The notes beneath the pieces are model-generated. The model saw only the letters and a program-made list of their open reading frames with translations, was not told the DNA's origin and ran no database searches. A stretch of 64,000 bases of DNA from Campylobacter fetus subsp. testudinum 03-427 (GTDB taxonomy: Bacteria > Campylobacterota > Campylobacteria > Campylobacterales > Campylobacteraceae): the NCBI GenBank assembly GCA_000495505.1, contig CP006833.1, positions 248,001 to 312,000 on the forward strand, in the 5' to 3' direction. Within the stretch, counting starts at the first letter, position 1. Each line of letters opens with the position of its first letter. This document shows, in pieces, positions 17,740-25,297 of the stretch. The translations under genes and the position numbers were made by a program.

Positions 17740-18116
17740 GACTTCCTAAAAATGATGGTTTAAATATAGTTCCATTTATAGATATTATGCTAGTGTTGCT
17801 CTGCATCGTGCTTAGTATATCGACGTTTATAGCTAGCGGACACATAAAGCTTAGCTTACCAAATGCGGATTATAGTGTGAAAAGTATAGAAAAAAACAAG
17901 GTTATTATAAGTGTAGATAAAGAAAATAACTTATATTTTAATGATAAATCAGCAGATAAAGAAGCTTTAAAAAATGAAATATTTAAACTAGAAAATAGTG
18001 ATTTTATCGAGATACAAAGCGATAAAGAGAGTAAATTCGAGATTTTTGTGTGGATCATCGATATATTAAAAGAGAAAAATCATGAAAATTTTTCCATCAT
18101 CACAAAAAACAATTAG
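17736..18116 (+). CDS. exbD: ExbD energy-transduction protein
   Basis: The 126-residue ExbD has one membrane helix near residues 10-30 containing the essential aspartate in [15 protein letters not shown], then a periplasmic domain with [15 protein letters not shown]. The start is TTG at 17736, overlapping the exbB stop and preceded by GAGGAAACGC. The end overlaps tonB by 35 bases, an unusually long overlap that should couple translation of the two proteins. It works with ExbB and TonB to convert proton-motive force into receptor opening. Confidence 0.93.
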   Translation: MRLPKNDGLNIVPFIDIMLVLLCIVLSISTFIASGHIKLSLPNADYSVKSIEKNKVIISVDKENNLYFNDKSADKEALKNEIFKLENSDFIEIQSDKESKFEIFVWIIDILKEKNHENFSIITKNN

Positions 18117-18888
18117 TATAAATATAAATTTGATAGCTTTTTTGATATCTGCCGCCTTGCATATGTGCGTTTTTGCTTACGCTTTAAATTTAGATATCAA
18201 AGTACCAAAAAAGCAAGTAGAACAGAGTTTTAAGCTACCTTTGGCTAAATTTGAAACTCCGATTAATAGCGCAAAAACAGAAAAAATAGAAGAAACAAAA
18301 GAACCGCAACAGCCTAAAAAAGAGCAGAAAAAACAGATAACAAACGAAGCAAAACCAAAAGATGAGATAGTAAAAAAACCACTTCCAAAGCCAAAAAAAG
18401 TAGAAAAAAAGCAGATACCAAAAGAAAATGCTAAAGTGTTAAATCCTCATATTCAAAATCAAACTTACGAAAAACTTCCACAAGAACTCGCGCTAAGCTC
18501 AAATGAAATCGATACAAACCAGACTCAAAGTATGAAAAGCAGTAGTTTGACAAAAAATAGCTCAGAAAATAGCCTTAAATCAGGCGAAAATAGCTCAAAT
18601 ATAGTCTATTTAAAAAGCAATGACGAGCTATTTATCAAGATTAAAAATGAGATTATCAAAAATGTAATTTATCCAAAAGTTGCAAAAAGGCTAGGATATC
18701 AAGGCGTTGTAAAAGTGGAGTTTATACTAGATAAAAATGGTTTAAAAAGCTATTTGTTGAAGAGTGAAAGTTCTTTTAATTCGCTTAATGAGGCGGCTAT
18801 CTTGGCTTTGAAAAAAGCAAGTTTAAATTTCCCAAATGTAGATAAAGAGTATCAAATTTCACTTGATATCGCATTTAAAATCAAGTAA
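18082..18888 (+). CDS. tonB: TonB energy transducer
   Basis: This is a 268-residue periplasm-spanning protein. A membrane helix near 14-35 anchors it with ExbB-ExbD, and a long Pro/Lys/Glu-rich spacer follows (~45-125). The C-terminal ~80 residues are the TonB domain: YPKVAKRLGYQGVVKVEFIL with LNEAAILALKKA and FPN. It closes the nine-gene operon. Its 35-base overlap with exbD is notable. Co-location with one receptor suggests a dedicated partner, although TonB proteins can serve several receptors. Confidence 0.94.
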   Translation: MKIFPSSQKTISININLIAFLISAALHMCVFAYALNLDIKVPKKQVEQSFKLPLAKFETPINSAKTEKIEETKEPQQPKKEQKKQITNEAKPKDEIVKKPLPKPKKVEKKQIPKENAKVLNPHIQNQTYEKLPQELALSSNEIDTNQTQSMKSSSLTKNSSENSLKSGENSSNIVYLKSNDELFIKIKNEIIKNVIYPKVAKRLGYQGVVKVEFILDKNGLKSYLLKSESSFNSLNEAAILALKKASLNFPNVDKEYQISLDIAFKIK

Positions 18889-19045
18889 ATTTAGCGATAA
18901 ATAAGATAAATTTGAAAAATAAATCATAATTTAGATAAATTAATTTTTATGATTTGCGCGATGAAATATCACTATTTAAATTTGCTGATAATTTAAATTT
19001 ATTGTAAAGTAAAAGCGATATATTAACATTTTATCAAATTTCAAG

Positions 19046-19051
19046 TATAAT
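19046..19051 (+). promoter_or_regulatory. -10 element upstream of carboxynorspermidine dehydrogenase
   Basis: TATAAT lies 28 bases before the ATG at 19079, in the 190-base gap after tonB. The same gap has a 9-bp inverted repeat AAATCATAA / TTATGATTT (18921-18955) without a T-run, at best a weak terminator. Confidence 0.55.
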
Positions 19052-19078
19052 TCATAAAAAATTTATCAAAGGATACAG

Positions 19079-20293
19079 ATGAGCCATATTCTTATAATCG
19101 GAGCCGGAGGAGTTAGCCAAGCAGCAACCGTAAAATGCGCTATGAATAGCGAAGTTTTCACAAAAATAACTTTAGCAAGCAGGACAAAGAGTAAATGCGA
19201 TAAGATAGCTAAATTTATAAAAGATCGTTTGAATGTGACCATAAATACGGCTCAAATCGACGCTGATGATACAAAAGCAGTCGTAAATTTGATAAAAGAT
19301 ATAAAAGCAGATTTGTTGTTAAATGTTGCGCTTCCTTATCAAGATCTTACTATTATGGATGCTTGCGTGGAGGCTGGAATTCCATACATTGATACTGCAA
19401 ATTACGAACATCCAGATACGGCTAAGTTCGAGTATAAGTTGCAATGGGCAAAAGACGGCGACTTTAAGAGTGCTAACACTATGGCGCTTCTTGGTAGTGG
19501 GTTTGATCCGGGTGTGACAAATGTATATTGCGCGTATGCAAAACAAAACTTGTTTGATGAAATTCATGAGATCGATATCTTAGATTGTAACGCTGGAGAT
19601 CACGGATATGCATTTGCTACAAACTTTAACCCTGAGATAAATTTACGTGAAGTAAGCGCAAAAGGTAGATACTGGGAGAATGGTAAATGGATACAAACTG
19701 ATCCGATGGAGATAATGTTTAAGTGGGACTATCCAAAAGTAGGCGTAAAAGATAGTTATCTGCTATATCACGAAGAGCTTGAGAGCTTGGTAAAAAATAT
19801 ACCTACACTTAAGAGAATTCGCTTTTTTATGACGTTTGGACAAAGCTATCTGACTCATATGAAATGCCTTGAAAATGTTGGAATGTTGCGCATAGATGAA
19901 GTGGAGCATAATGGCGTGAAAATCGTACCTATTCAGTTTTTAAAGACGCTTTTGCCAGATCCTGCAAGTTTAGGAGAGCGCACAAAAGGTAAAACTAACA
20001 TAGGCTGCGTGATAACTGGTATAAAAGACGCAGTAGAAAAAAAGATTTATATATACAATATATGTGATCATGAAGAGTGCTTCAAAGAGACTGGAGTAGG
20101 CGCTGTGAGTTACACTACAGGAGTTCCTGCGATGATAGGAAGTATGATGGTTGCGCGTGGAATTTGGAGTGGTAAAGGTGTGTTTAATATGGAAAATTTT
20201 GATGCAAAACCATTTATGGAAGAATTAACCAAACAAGGACTTCCGTGGGATATCATCGAAATGAAACCAAATGAAACTAGAGTTATAAAATGA
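19079..20293 (+). CDS. Carboxynorspermidine dehydrogenase (saccharopine dehydrogenase family)
   Basis: The 404-residue NAD(P)-dependent enzyme condenses aspartate semialdehyde with a diamine to make carboxyspermidine or carboxynorspermidine, the alternative polyamine route used by Campylobacter. The Rossmann motif GAGGVSQAATVKCA begins at residue 8. DTANYEHPD and GSGFDPGVTNVYCAYA are family features, and DCNAGDHGYAFATNF lies in the catalytic half. The partner decarboxylase is not in the window. In C. jejuni the homologue (Cj0172c, from memory) also neighbours a TonB-linked iron-uptake locus. The ATG at 19079 follows AAAGGATACAG. Confidence 0.9.
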   Translation: MSHILIIGAGGVSQAATVKCAMNSEVFTKITLASRTKSKCDKIAKFIKDRLNVTINTAQIDADDTKAVVNLIKDIKADLLLNVALPYQDLTIMDACVEAGIPYIDTANYEHPDTAKFEYKLQWAKDGDFKSANTMALLGSGFDPGVTNVYCAYAKQNLFDEIHEIDILDCNAGDHGYAFATNFNPEINLREVSAKGRYWENGKWIQTDPMEIMFKWDYPKVGVKDSYLLYHEELESLVKNIPTLKRIRFFMTFGQSYLTHMKCLENVGMLRIDEVEHNGVKIVPIQFLKTLLPDPASLGERTKGKTNIGCVITGIKDAVEKKIYIYNICDHEECFKETGVGAVSYTTGVPAMIGSMMVARGIWSGKGVFNMENFDAKPFMEELTKQGLPWDIIEMKPNETRVIK

Positions 20294-20550
20294 AAAAAAT
20301 TGTTATTTTTCTTGTTTTTTGTATAGCTGTTTTTGCCAAGAATTTAAAAATCGACTTTATAAGCGAAGATGGACTAAAACTCACTATAAATAGCAAAGAT
20401 TATTTAGCTTTAAGCTTACCTTGCAAAGACTGGAAAATAGGCGATGAACTTCAGATATTAAGCGGTGATAAGGATGCAAGATGCTTGAACGCTGCGTATC
20501 TAAATTTGCGTACCAAAACATCTTGCGAACTGCTTTGCGATGCAAAGTAA
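20290..20550 (+). CDS. Small secreted hypothetical protein
   Basis: This is an 86-residue protein with a signal peptide (MKKIVIFLVFCIAVFAKN, likely cut after FA near residue 16). The ~70-residue mature part contains four cysteines in two near pairs (PCKDW, ARCLN, and SCELLC), suggesting disulfides in the periplasm. The ATG overlaps the preceding dehydrogenase stop by 4 bases, so it is probably co-expressed. I do not recognise the family and assign no function. Confidence 0.75.
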   Translation: MKKIVIFLVFCIAVFAKNLKIDFISEDGLKLTINSKDYLALSLPCKDWKIGDELQILSGDKDARCLNAAYLNLRTKTSCELLCDAK

Positions 20551-20572
20551 TTTGGTTTTAAGAATATTTGGT

Positions 20573-20578
20573 TATAAT
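20573..20578 (+). promoter_or_regulatory. -10 element for rpmE
   Basis: TATAAT in GGTTATAATGCC, 33 bases upstream of the rpmE ATG; a ribosome site AAAGGACAAGC lies between. Well placed for a sigma-70 promoter. Confidence 0.6.
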
Positions 20579-20610
20579 GCCAAGTTTTATTAAATTTAAA
20601 AGGACAAGCA

Positions 20611-20811
20611 ATGAAAAAAGATATACATCCAGAGTATGTTGAATGCACAGTTACTTGCGCTTGTGGCAACACATTTACAAGCAAGTCAAATAAGTCAGAA
20701 ATCAGAGTTGATATCTGCAGCGAGTGTCACCCATTTTTCACAGGTAGTGAAAAGATCGTAGATAGCGCAGGACGTGTTGATAAATTCAAGAAAAAATATA
20801 ATATGAAATAA
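20611..20811 (+). CDS. rpmE: 50S ribosomal protein L31
   Basis: This 66-residue ribosomal protein starts [20 protein letters not shown] and ends with VDKFKKKYN, the standard L31 ends. It keeps the zinc-type cysteines: CxC in TCACGN and CxxC in CSECHPF. It is therefore the C+ (zinc-binding) form, which can act as a zinc store in other bacteria. It precedes the rsmI-rlmB rRNA-modification pair, an arrangement also recalled from C. jejuni. Confidence 0.97.
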   Translation: MKKDIHPEYVECTVTCACGNTFTSKSNKSEIRVDICSECHPFFTGSEKIVDSAGRVDKFKKKYNMK

Positions 20812-20815
20812 AAAG

Positions 20816-21631
20816 TTGCTCTACTTTCTTCCAACCCCGATCGGGAATTTAGATGATATCTCAAAGAGATGCCTGGACGTCTTAGAACTTTGTGAAATCA
20901 TCATCTGCGAAGATACTAGAGTAACAAAATCCCTTATAACTCTTTTGAACGCAAAATTTGGCTTACAAATCAGCCCAAAAGAGTTCTACTCTCTTCATAC
21001 TCACAACGAAAAAGATTTTTTTTATAAATTTGATAAAGCTAAGCTTGAAACTAAAATTTGCGTTTATGTCAGTGACGCTGGGATGCCTTGCATAAGCGAT
21101 CCAGGAATTTCGCTAGTGAAATTTGCTCAGCAAAATACTATAAAATACGAAGTTCTAAGCGGTGCAAACGCTCTTTTACTAGCAGCTGCGGCTAGTGGGA
21201 TCATAGAAAAAGAATTTACGTTTTTGGGATTTTTACCAAATTTAGGTAAAGAAAGACAGATAGCGATTCAAAATGCGTTAAATTCACCATATCCGGTGAT
21301 CATATATGAGTCTCCAAAACGAATTTTAAGCCTTATAAAAAGTATATCTGAGCTTGATCTTGCAAGGGAAGTCTTTATCATCAAAGAAGCAACTAAAAAA
21401 TTTGAAACTAAATTTAAAGGTAGTGCTACAAATTTACTCACTCAGCTTGAAAATTCAAATTTAAATGGAGAGTGGTGCGTTGTGATTGAACGTTGCGCAA
21501 ATAGCGTGTTAGAGCGTATCACTACAAAAGATATTACGGAGCTTGATCTTCCTTTAAAACAAAAAGCTAAGCTTATTTCTAAAATAACTGGTGAGAATGC
21601 AAAAAAAATATACCAAAATTTGATAACATAA
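20816..21631 (+). CDS. rsmI: 16S rRNA (cytidine-1402-2'-O)-methyltransferase
   Basis: RsmI methylates the ribose of C1402 in the decoding centre, using a tetrapyrrole-methylase fold. The 271-residue protein begins LYFLPTPIGNLDDISKRCL and has the diagnostic CEDTRVTKSLI, YVSDAGMPCISDPG and GFLPNLGKERQ. The start appears to be TTG at 20816, 4 bases after the rpmE stop; its ribosome site is poor, which suggests coupling to rpmE translation. The C-terminal domain is shorter and divergent, as usual in this genus. Confidence 0.93.
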   Translation: MLYFLPTPIGNLDDISKRCLDVLELCEIIICEDTRVTKSLITLLNAKFGLQISPKEFYSLHTHNEKDFFYKFDKAKLETKICVYVSDAGMPCISDPGISLVKFAQQNTIKYEVLSGANALLLAAAASGIIEKEFTFLGFLPNLGKERQIAIQNALNSPYPVIIYESPKRILSLIKSISELDLAREVFIIKEATKKFETKFKGSATNLLTQLENSNLNGEWCVVIERCANSVLERITTKDITELDLPLKQKAKLISKITGENAKKIYQNLIT

Positions 21632-21667
21632 GCTAAATTTTAACGGCTTTTAGATATCATCAGGCGT

Positions 21668-22348
21668 ATGATTATTTATGGAAAACAACTATTTTTACAT
21701 TTGTTAGAAAAGCACAAAGAGAAGCTTATAAATATCTATCTTGCCAAAGATGTCGAAAAAGATATCTTTAATAAAATTGCAAAAAGCGGAGTCAAAATCC
21801 ACAAGGTAGATAATAAAAAAGCTCAAGCTTTAGCACGCGGAGGCAATCATCAAGGCTTTTTAGCCGAAGTTTGCGAATTCGAGTTTGCTAGCTTAAATGA
21901 GATAAAAAAACAAGACTTTTTAGTCGTGCTATATGGTTTAAGTGACGTAGGAAATATAGGAAGCATAGTTCGAACGACTTACGCTCTTGGCGGAGGTGGT
22001 GTTATAATGATATCTAAAAGCGCTGCTATGGAAGGTATCATAAGAGCTAGTAGCGCAGCAGCTTATGAACTACCTATAACGCTAGTTAGTGATGGACTGA
22101 GTCTTTTAAACGAGCTAAAACAGCTTGGATTTAAGATTTATGGTTCAGATGCTAAAGGCAAGAACCCTAGTGCGTGCAAATTTGATAAAAAAACCGTACT
22201 TGTGATGGGCAGCGAAGGCGAGGGAATTCCTAGAAAAGCGCTTGAAAAATGCGATGAGAATTTAGGTATAAATATGCGCGAAGGCTGGGATAGTTTGAAT
22301 GTTAGTGTGGCATTTGGAATATTATTTGATAGGATTATGAATGGCTAA
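21668..22348 (+). CDS. rlmB: 23S rRNA (guanosine-2'-O)-methyltransferase, TrmH/SpoU family
   Basis: This is a 226-residue SPOUT-knot methyltransferase. An N-terminal L30e-like substrate-binding domain includes ALARGGNHQGFLAE. The knot domain has SDVGNIGSIVRTTYALG, VMGSEGEGIPR and the C-terminal SLNVSVAFGILFDR. RlmB modifies G2251 in the peptidyl-transferase loop; other TrmH members have other targets, so the exact base is by homology. It overlaps the next gene by 8 bases and follows rsmI by 36. Confidence 0.9.
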   Translation: MIIYGKQLFLHLLEKHKEKLINIYLAKDVEKDIFNKIAKSGVKIHKVDNKKAQALARGGNHQGFLAEVCEFEFASLNEIKKQDFLVVLYGLSDVGNIGSIVRTTYALGGGGVIMISKSAAMEGIIRASSAAAYELPITLVSDGLSLLNELKQLGFKIYGSDAKGKNPSACKFDKKTVLVMGSEGEGIPRKALEKCDENLGINMREGWDSLNVSVAFGILFDRIMNG

Positions 22349-23267
22349 TGATATATTAAAAATCAAAGATATAGGTTTAAGAGAAGTTGCGAAGCAAACA
22401 CACATAGAAGCAGAATATCTAGAGTATATGTGTGATAAAAATTTTGATAAATTAAAAAAGCTAAATGTTCCAGGTTTTATGAAAATATTGACAAGAGAGT
22501 ATGGATGGGATCTTTCTGATTGGTATGATGAGTTTAAAACTTACTGCTTTGAACATTCAGGTGATGATGACTGCACGTTTTGCGTAGCACCTAAAATTCC
22601 TGCTTATACATCAAAACCAGGTAGCAATTTTTGGACATGGACGCTCGTGTTGTTATTTATTATTGTTGGGTTGATTTGGGTTTTTGGATATACGAAATAT
22701 TTTGATGATTTTTCATTTATATTTGATGATAAAAACAATAGCGTTTCATACTCAAATACAACGGTAGTAGAAACCGCAAAAGAGAGTTTAAAGATGGAAA
22801 GCAATATGACAATTCCTTTTGTTAGTTTGCAAGATAAAAATATAACAGATTCTAATTTACCTGATGAAAATGAGTCTTTGTCTAGCTCATCTATGACTCA
22901 AAACAGTGAAAATGATCAGATAGATAGCTTGATACCTGTTTTAAATTTACAGCAAAATACTGCAGAACAAAACACACCTCAAAATGATTTGATCGCTAAA
23001 ATTATACCAAAAAAGACAATCTGGATAGGCGTAAAAAGTCTTGATGGAACATATAAAAGATCATTTAGCACAAAAGATCCAGTTGATATAAATTTAAGTT
23101 TAAACTCGCTTGTATCAACAGGTCACGGTGAGTTAAATTTAGAACAAAACGATAAAAACACAACATTTAAAGCAAAAAATGCACTTAGATTTTTAGTAGA
23201 AAATGGAAGCATAAAACAGATAGATTATGATGAATACGTAAAGTTAAATAAGGGAAAAGAGTGGTAA
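22341..23267 (+). CDS. RodZ-like membrane protein with N-terminal helix-turn-helix
   Basis: The 308-residue protein has a putative HTH fold at ~5-60 (DIGLREVAKQTHIEAEYLEY), a Cys pair in DDCTFC, and one membrane helix at ~98-116 (FWTWTLVLLFIIVGLIWVF). A Ser/Asn/Gln-rich periplasmic linker leads to a C-terminal beta domain with KTIWIGVKSLDG. This matches the cytoplasmic-HTH, TM, periplasmic-beta plan of RodZ, the MreB adaptor. No other RodZ candidate is visible in the window, and MreB lies far off at 45588. The HTH is divergent, so RodZ is a suggestion. It overlaps the next gene by 7 bases. Confidence 0.65.
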   Translation: MANDILKIKDIGLREVAKQTHIEAEYLEYMCDKNFDKLKKLNVPGFMKILTREYGWDLSDWYDEFKTYCFEHSGDDDCTFCVAPKIPAYTSKPGSNFWTWTLVLLFIIVGLIWVFGYTKYFDDFSFIFDDKNNSVSYSNTTVVETAKESLKMESNMTIPFVSLQDKNITDSNLPDENESLSSSSMTQNSENDQIDSLIPVLNLQQNTAEQNTPQNDLIAKIIPKKTIWIGVKSLDGTYKRSFSTKDPVDINLSLNSLVSTGHGELNLEQNDKNTTFKAKNALRFLVENGSIKQIDYDEYVKLNKGKEW

Positions 23268-24079
23268 AATCATTTTTTGCTTTTTTGCTTTTTGCGTCTA
23301 TATGTTTTGGATATGATCTAAGCTCAAATTTAAAAAGTATAGTTGGAGATCAAGTATATAATGCAAACCAACAAAAAATTAAAAGTTTATTTATAAATGA
23401 AGCTGAGTTTGTCGATGCAAACTCAAATTTAAATTATGATAAGATAACAAATATACTTAGGACAAATTCCTTTTTAAATTTAAGCTACGCATCTCCTGTT
23501 TATATGGACATTAGTTTTGTTAGCTCATCTTCTCCTACTCTTGTACTAAAAGCGATATCTCAGAGTCTAAATAATCTTGGTTATAACTATTTTTTAACTA
23601 AAAGTCTAGATACTTGGGATTCTGGTATGGTGTGGAGCGTATCTATAAATACGCAATTTATGTTAAATCCGGGAAGTTTTTATAAAGAGCTTCTATCAAA
23701 CAATATATTTATAAAAAATATAAAAAAAACAGGTCAATTTGCTTATTCTTATGAAATAGATGCTAACAGAGCTATTTTAAAAACTTTAGCTTATGAGAGC
23801 GATACCGAAGTTCAGCTTTCAAAGCCTTTGGAACCGTATTTTTTAAATGTAAGCGGCAAAAGCAGTGTAGAGATAAGATCTAGATCGAATGATAGTTGGA
23901 TAGTGTTAGTAAAAATTTTAGATAAAAACTTAAAGCTTATTAGCCAAGTAAAATCAGATAAAAAAGAAAAAGAAATATACTTAGATCTTCCTGACGAGGC
24001 GTTTTACTTGATTATTGATGATGCTTTTAGTTTAGAAAATATAAAGCACGGTTTAACAATTTATATAAAATCAAATTAA
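23261..24079 (+). CDS. Secreted hypothetical protein (periplasmic)
   Basis: This 272-residue protein starts with GTG at 23261, inside the end of the RodZ-like gene. A signal peptide (VKSFFAFLLFASICFGYDL) probably ends near residue 17. The mature part is Ser/Asn-rich with mixed alpha/beta character and no motif I recognise. Its position between the RodZ-like gene and an aminotransferase gene matches my recollection of Cj0151c, so it is a conserved genus protein of unknown function. The overlap suggests a link to the RodZ-like partner in the envelope. Confidence 0.75.
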   Translation: MVKSFFAFLLFASICFGYDLSSNLKSIVGDQVYNANQQKIKSLFINEAEFVDANSNLNYDKITNILRTNSFLNLSYASPVYMDISFVSSSSPTLVLKAISQSLNNLGYNYFLTKSLDTWDSGMVWSVSINTQFMLNPGSFYKELLSNNIFIKNIKKTGQFAYSYEIDANRAILKTLAYESDTEVQLSKPLEPYFLNVSGKSSVEIRSRSNDSWIVLVKILDKNLKLISQVKSDKKEKEIYLDLPDEAFYLIIDDAFSLENIKHGLTIYIKSN

Positions 24080-24088
24080 GGAGTTATT

Positions 24089-25297
24089 ATGTTTGACGAG
24101 ATACGTTTTAATACTATTGAGAGATTACCAAACTACGCCTTTGCCGAAGTAAATGCTATAAAAATGGCTGCAAGAAGAGACGGAGCCGATATAATAGATT
24201 TTTCTATGGGAAATCCCGATGGCAGAACGCCTGCACACATTATAGATAAGCTTTGCGAAAGCGCTCAAAAAGATAAAACTCATGGTTATAGCGTAAGTCA
24301 AGGTATATATAAACTTCGTTTAGCTATCTGTAACTGGTATAAAAGAAAATACGGAGTAGTACTAGATCCAGAAACCGAAGCAGTCGCTACTATGGGTAGC
24401 AAAGAGGGTTTTGTGCATTTAACTCAAGCTATAGTAAATCCAGGAGACGTTGCGATAGTTCCAGATCCTGCTTATCCTATACATACTCAAGCATTTATCA
24501 TCGCAGGAGGAAATGTTGCGAAGATGCCACTTGATTATAATGCACAATTTGAACTCGATGAGAATAAATTTTTTGAAAATTTACAAAGAACTATCGATGA
24601 AAGCATCCCAAGACCAAAATATATAGTAGTAAATTTTCCTCATAATCCAACAACGGTGACTTGTCAAAGGAGCTTTTATGAGCGTTTAGTTGATATGGCA
24701 AAGAAAGAGAGATTTTATATAATAAGCGATATAGCTTACGCTGAACTTACTTTTGATGGATATAAAACTCCTAGCATTTTTGAAGTAGAAGGTGCAAAAG
24801 ATGTTGCAGTAGAGTGTTATACGCTATCAAAATCATATAATATGGCTGGTTGGAGAGTTGGTTTTGTATGTGGAAATAAGAAATTAATCGCCGCACTTAA
24901 AAAGATAAAATCATGGTTTGACTATGGTATGTTCACTCCTATACAAGTAGCAGCAACCGTTGCTCTTGATGGCGATCAAAACTGCGTGGAGCAAATTCGC
25001 CAAACATATGAAAAAAGAAGAGATATCTTGATAGACGCATTTTGTTCTTCTGGATGGGAGATAGCAAAGCCAAGAGCTAGTATGTTTGCGTGGGCAAAAC
25101 TTCCTCATCAAGTAGGAAGTATAGGAAGCAAAGAGTTTGCAAAGCAGCTACTAACAAAAGCTTGTGTAGCAGTTAGCCCTGGTGCTGGATTTGGTGCGCT
25201 TGGTGATGGATATGTAAGAATTGCATTTATAGAAAATGAAAATCGTATCCGTCAAGCAGCTAGAAATATAAAAAAATATTTAAAAGAATCTGAATGA
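24089..25297 (+). CDS. PLP-dependent aminotransferase, AlaC/YfdZ-like
   Basis: This is a 402-residue fold-type I aminotransferase. The N-terminal stretch RLPNYAFAEVNAIKMAARR and IIDFSMGNPDGRTPAHI closely resembles E. coli AlaC (YfdZ), the glutamate-pyruvate transaminase. Cofactor residues are seen in MGSKEGFVHL, NFPHNPTT and the Schiff-base motif YTLSKSYNMAGWRVGF. The hom gene overlaps by 4 bases; in many bacteria an aminotransferase precedes hom, so aspartate-family roles (aspartate or LL-diaminopimelate transamination) are alternatives. The start ATG follows AAGGAG. Confidence 0.88.
   Translation: MFDEIRFNTIERLPNYAFAEVNAIKMAARRDGADIIDFSMGNPDGRTPAHIIDKLCESAQKDKTHGYSVSQGIYKLRLAICNWYKRKYGVVLDPETEAVATMGSKEGFVHLTQAIVNPGDVAIVPDPAYPIHTQAFIIAGGNVAKMPLDYNAQFELDENKFFENLQRTIDESIPRPKYIVVNFPHNPTTVTCQRSFYERLVDMAKKERFYIISDIAYAELTFDGYKTPSIFEVEGAKDVAVECYTLSKSYNMAGWRVGFVCGNKKLIAALKKIKSWFDYGMFTPIQVAATVALDGDQNCVEQIRQTYEKRRDILIDAFCSSGWEIAKPRASMFAWAKLPHQVGSIGSKEFAKQLLTKACVAVSPGAGFGALGDGYVRIAFIENENRIRQAARNIKKYLKESE

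Noticed and set aside
18921-18955. Terminator after tonB
   Set aside because: A 9-bp AT-rich inverted repeat is present, but the loop is long and no T-run follows, so I do not list it as a terminator.
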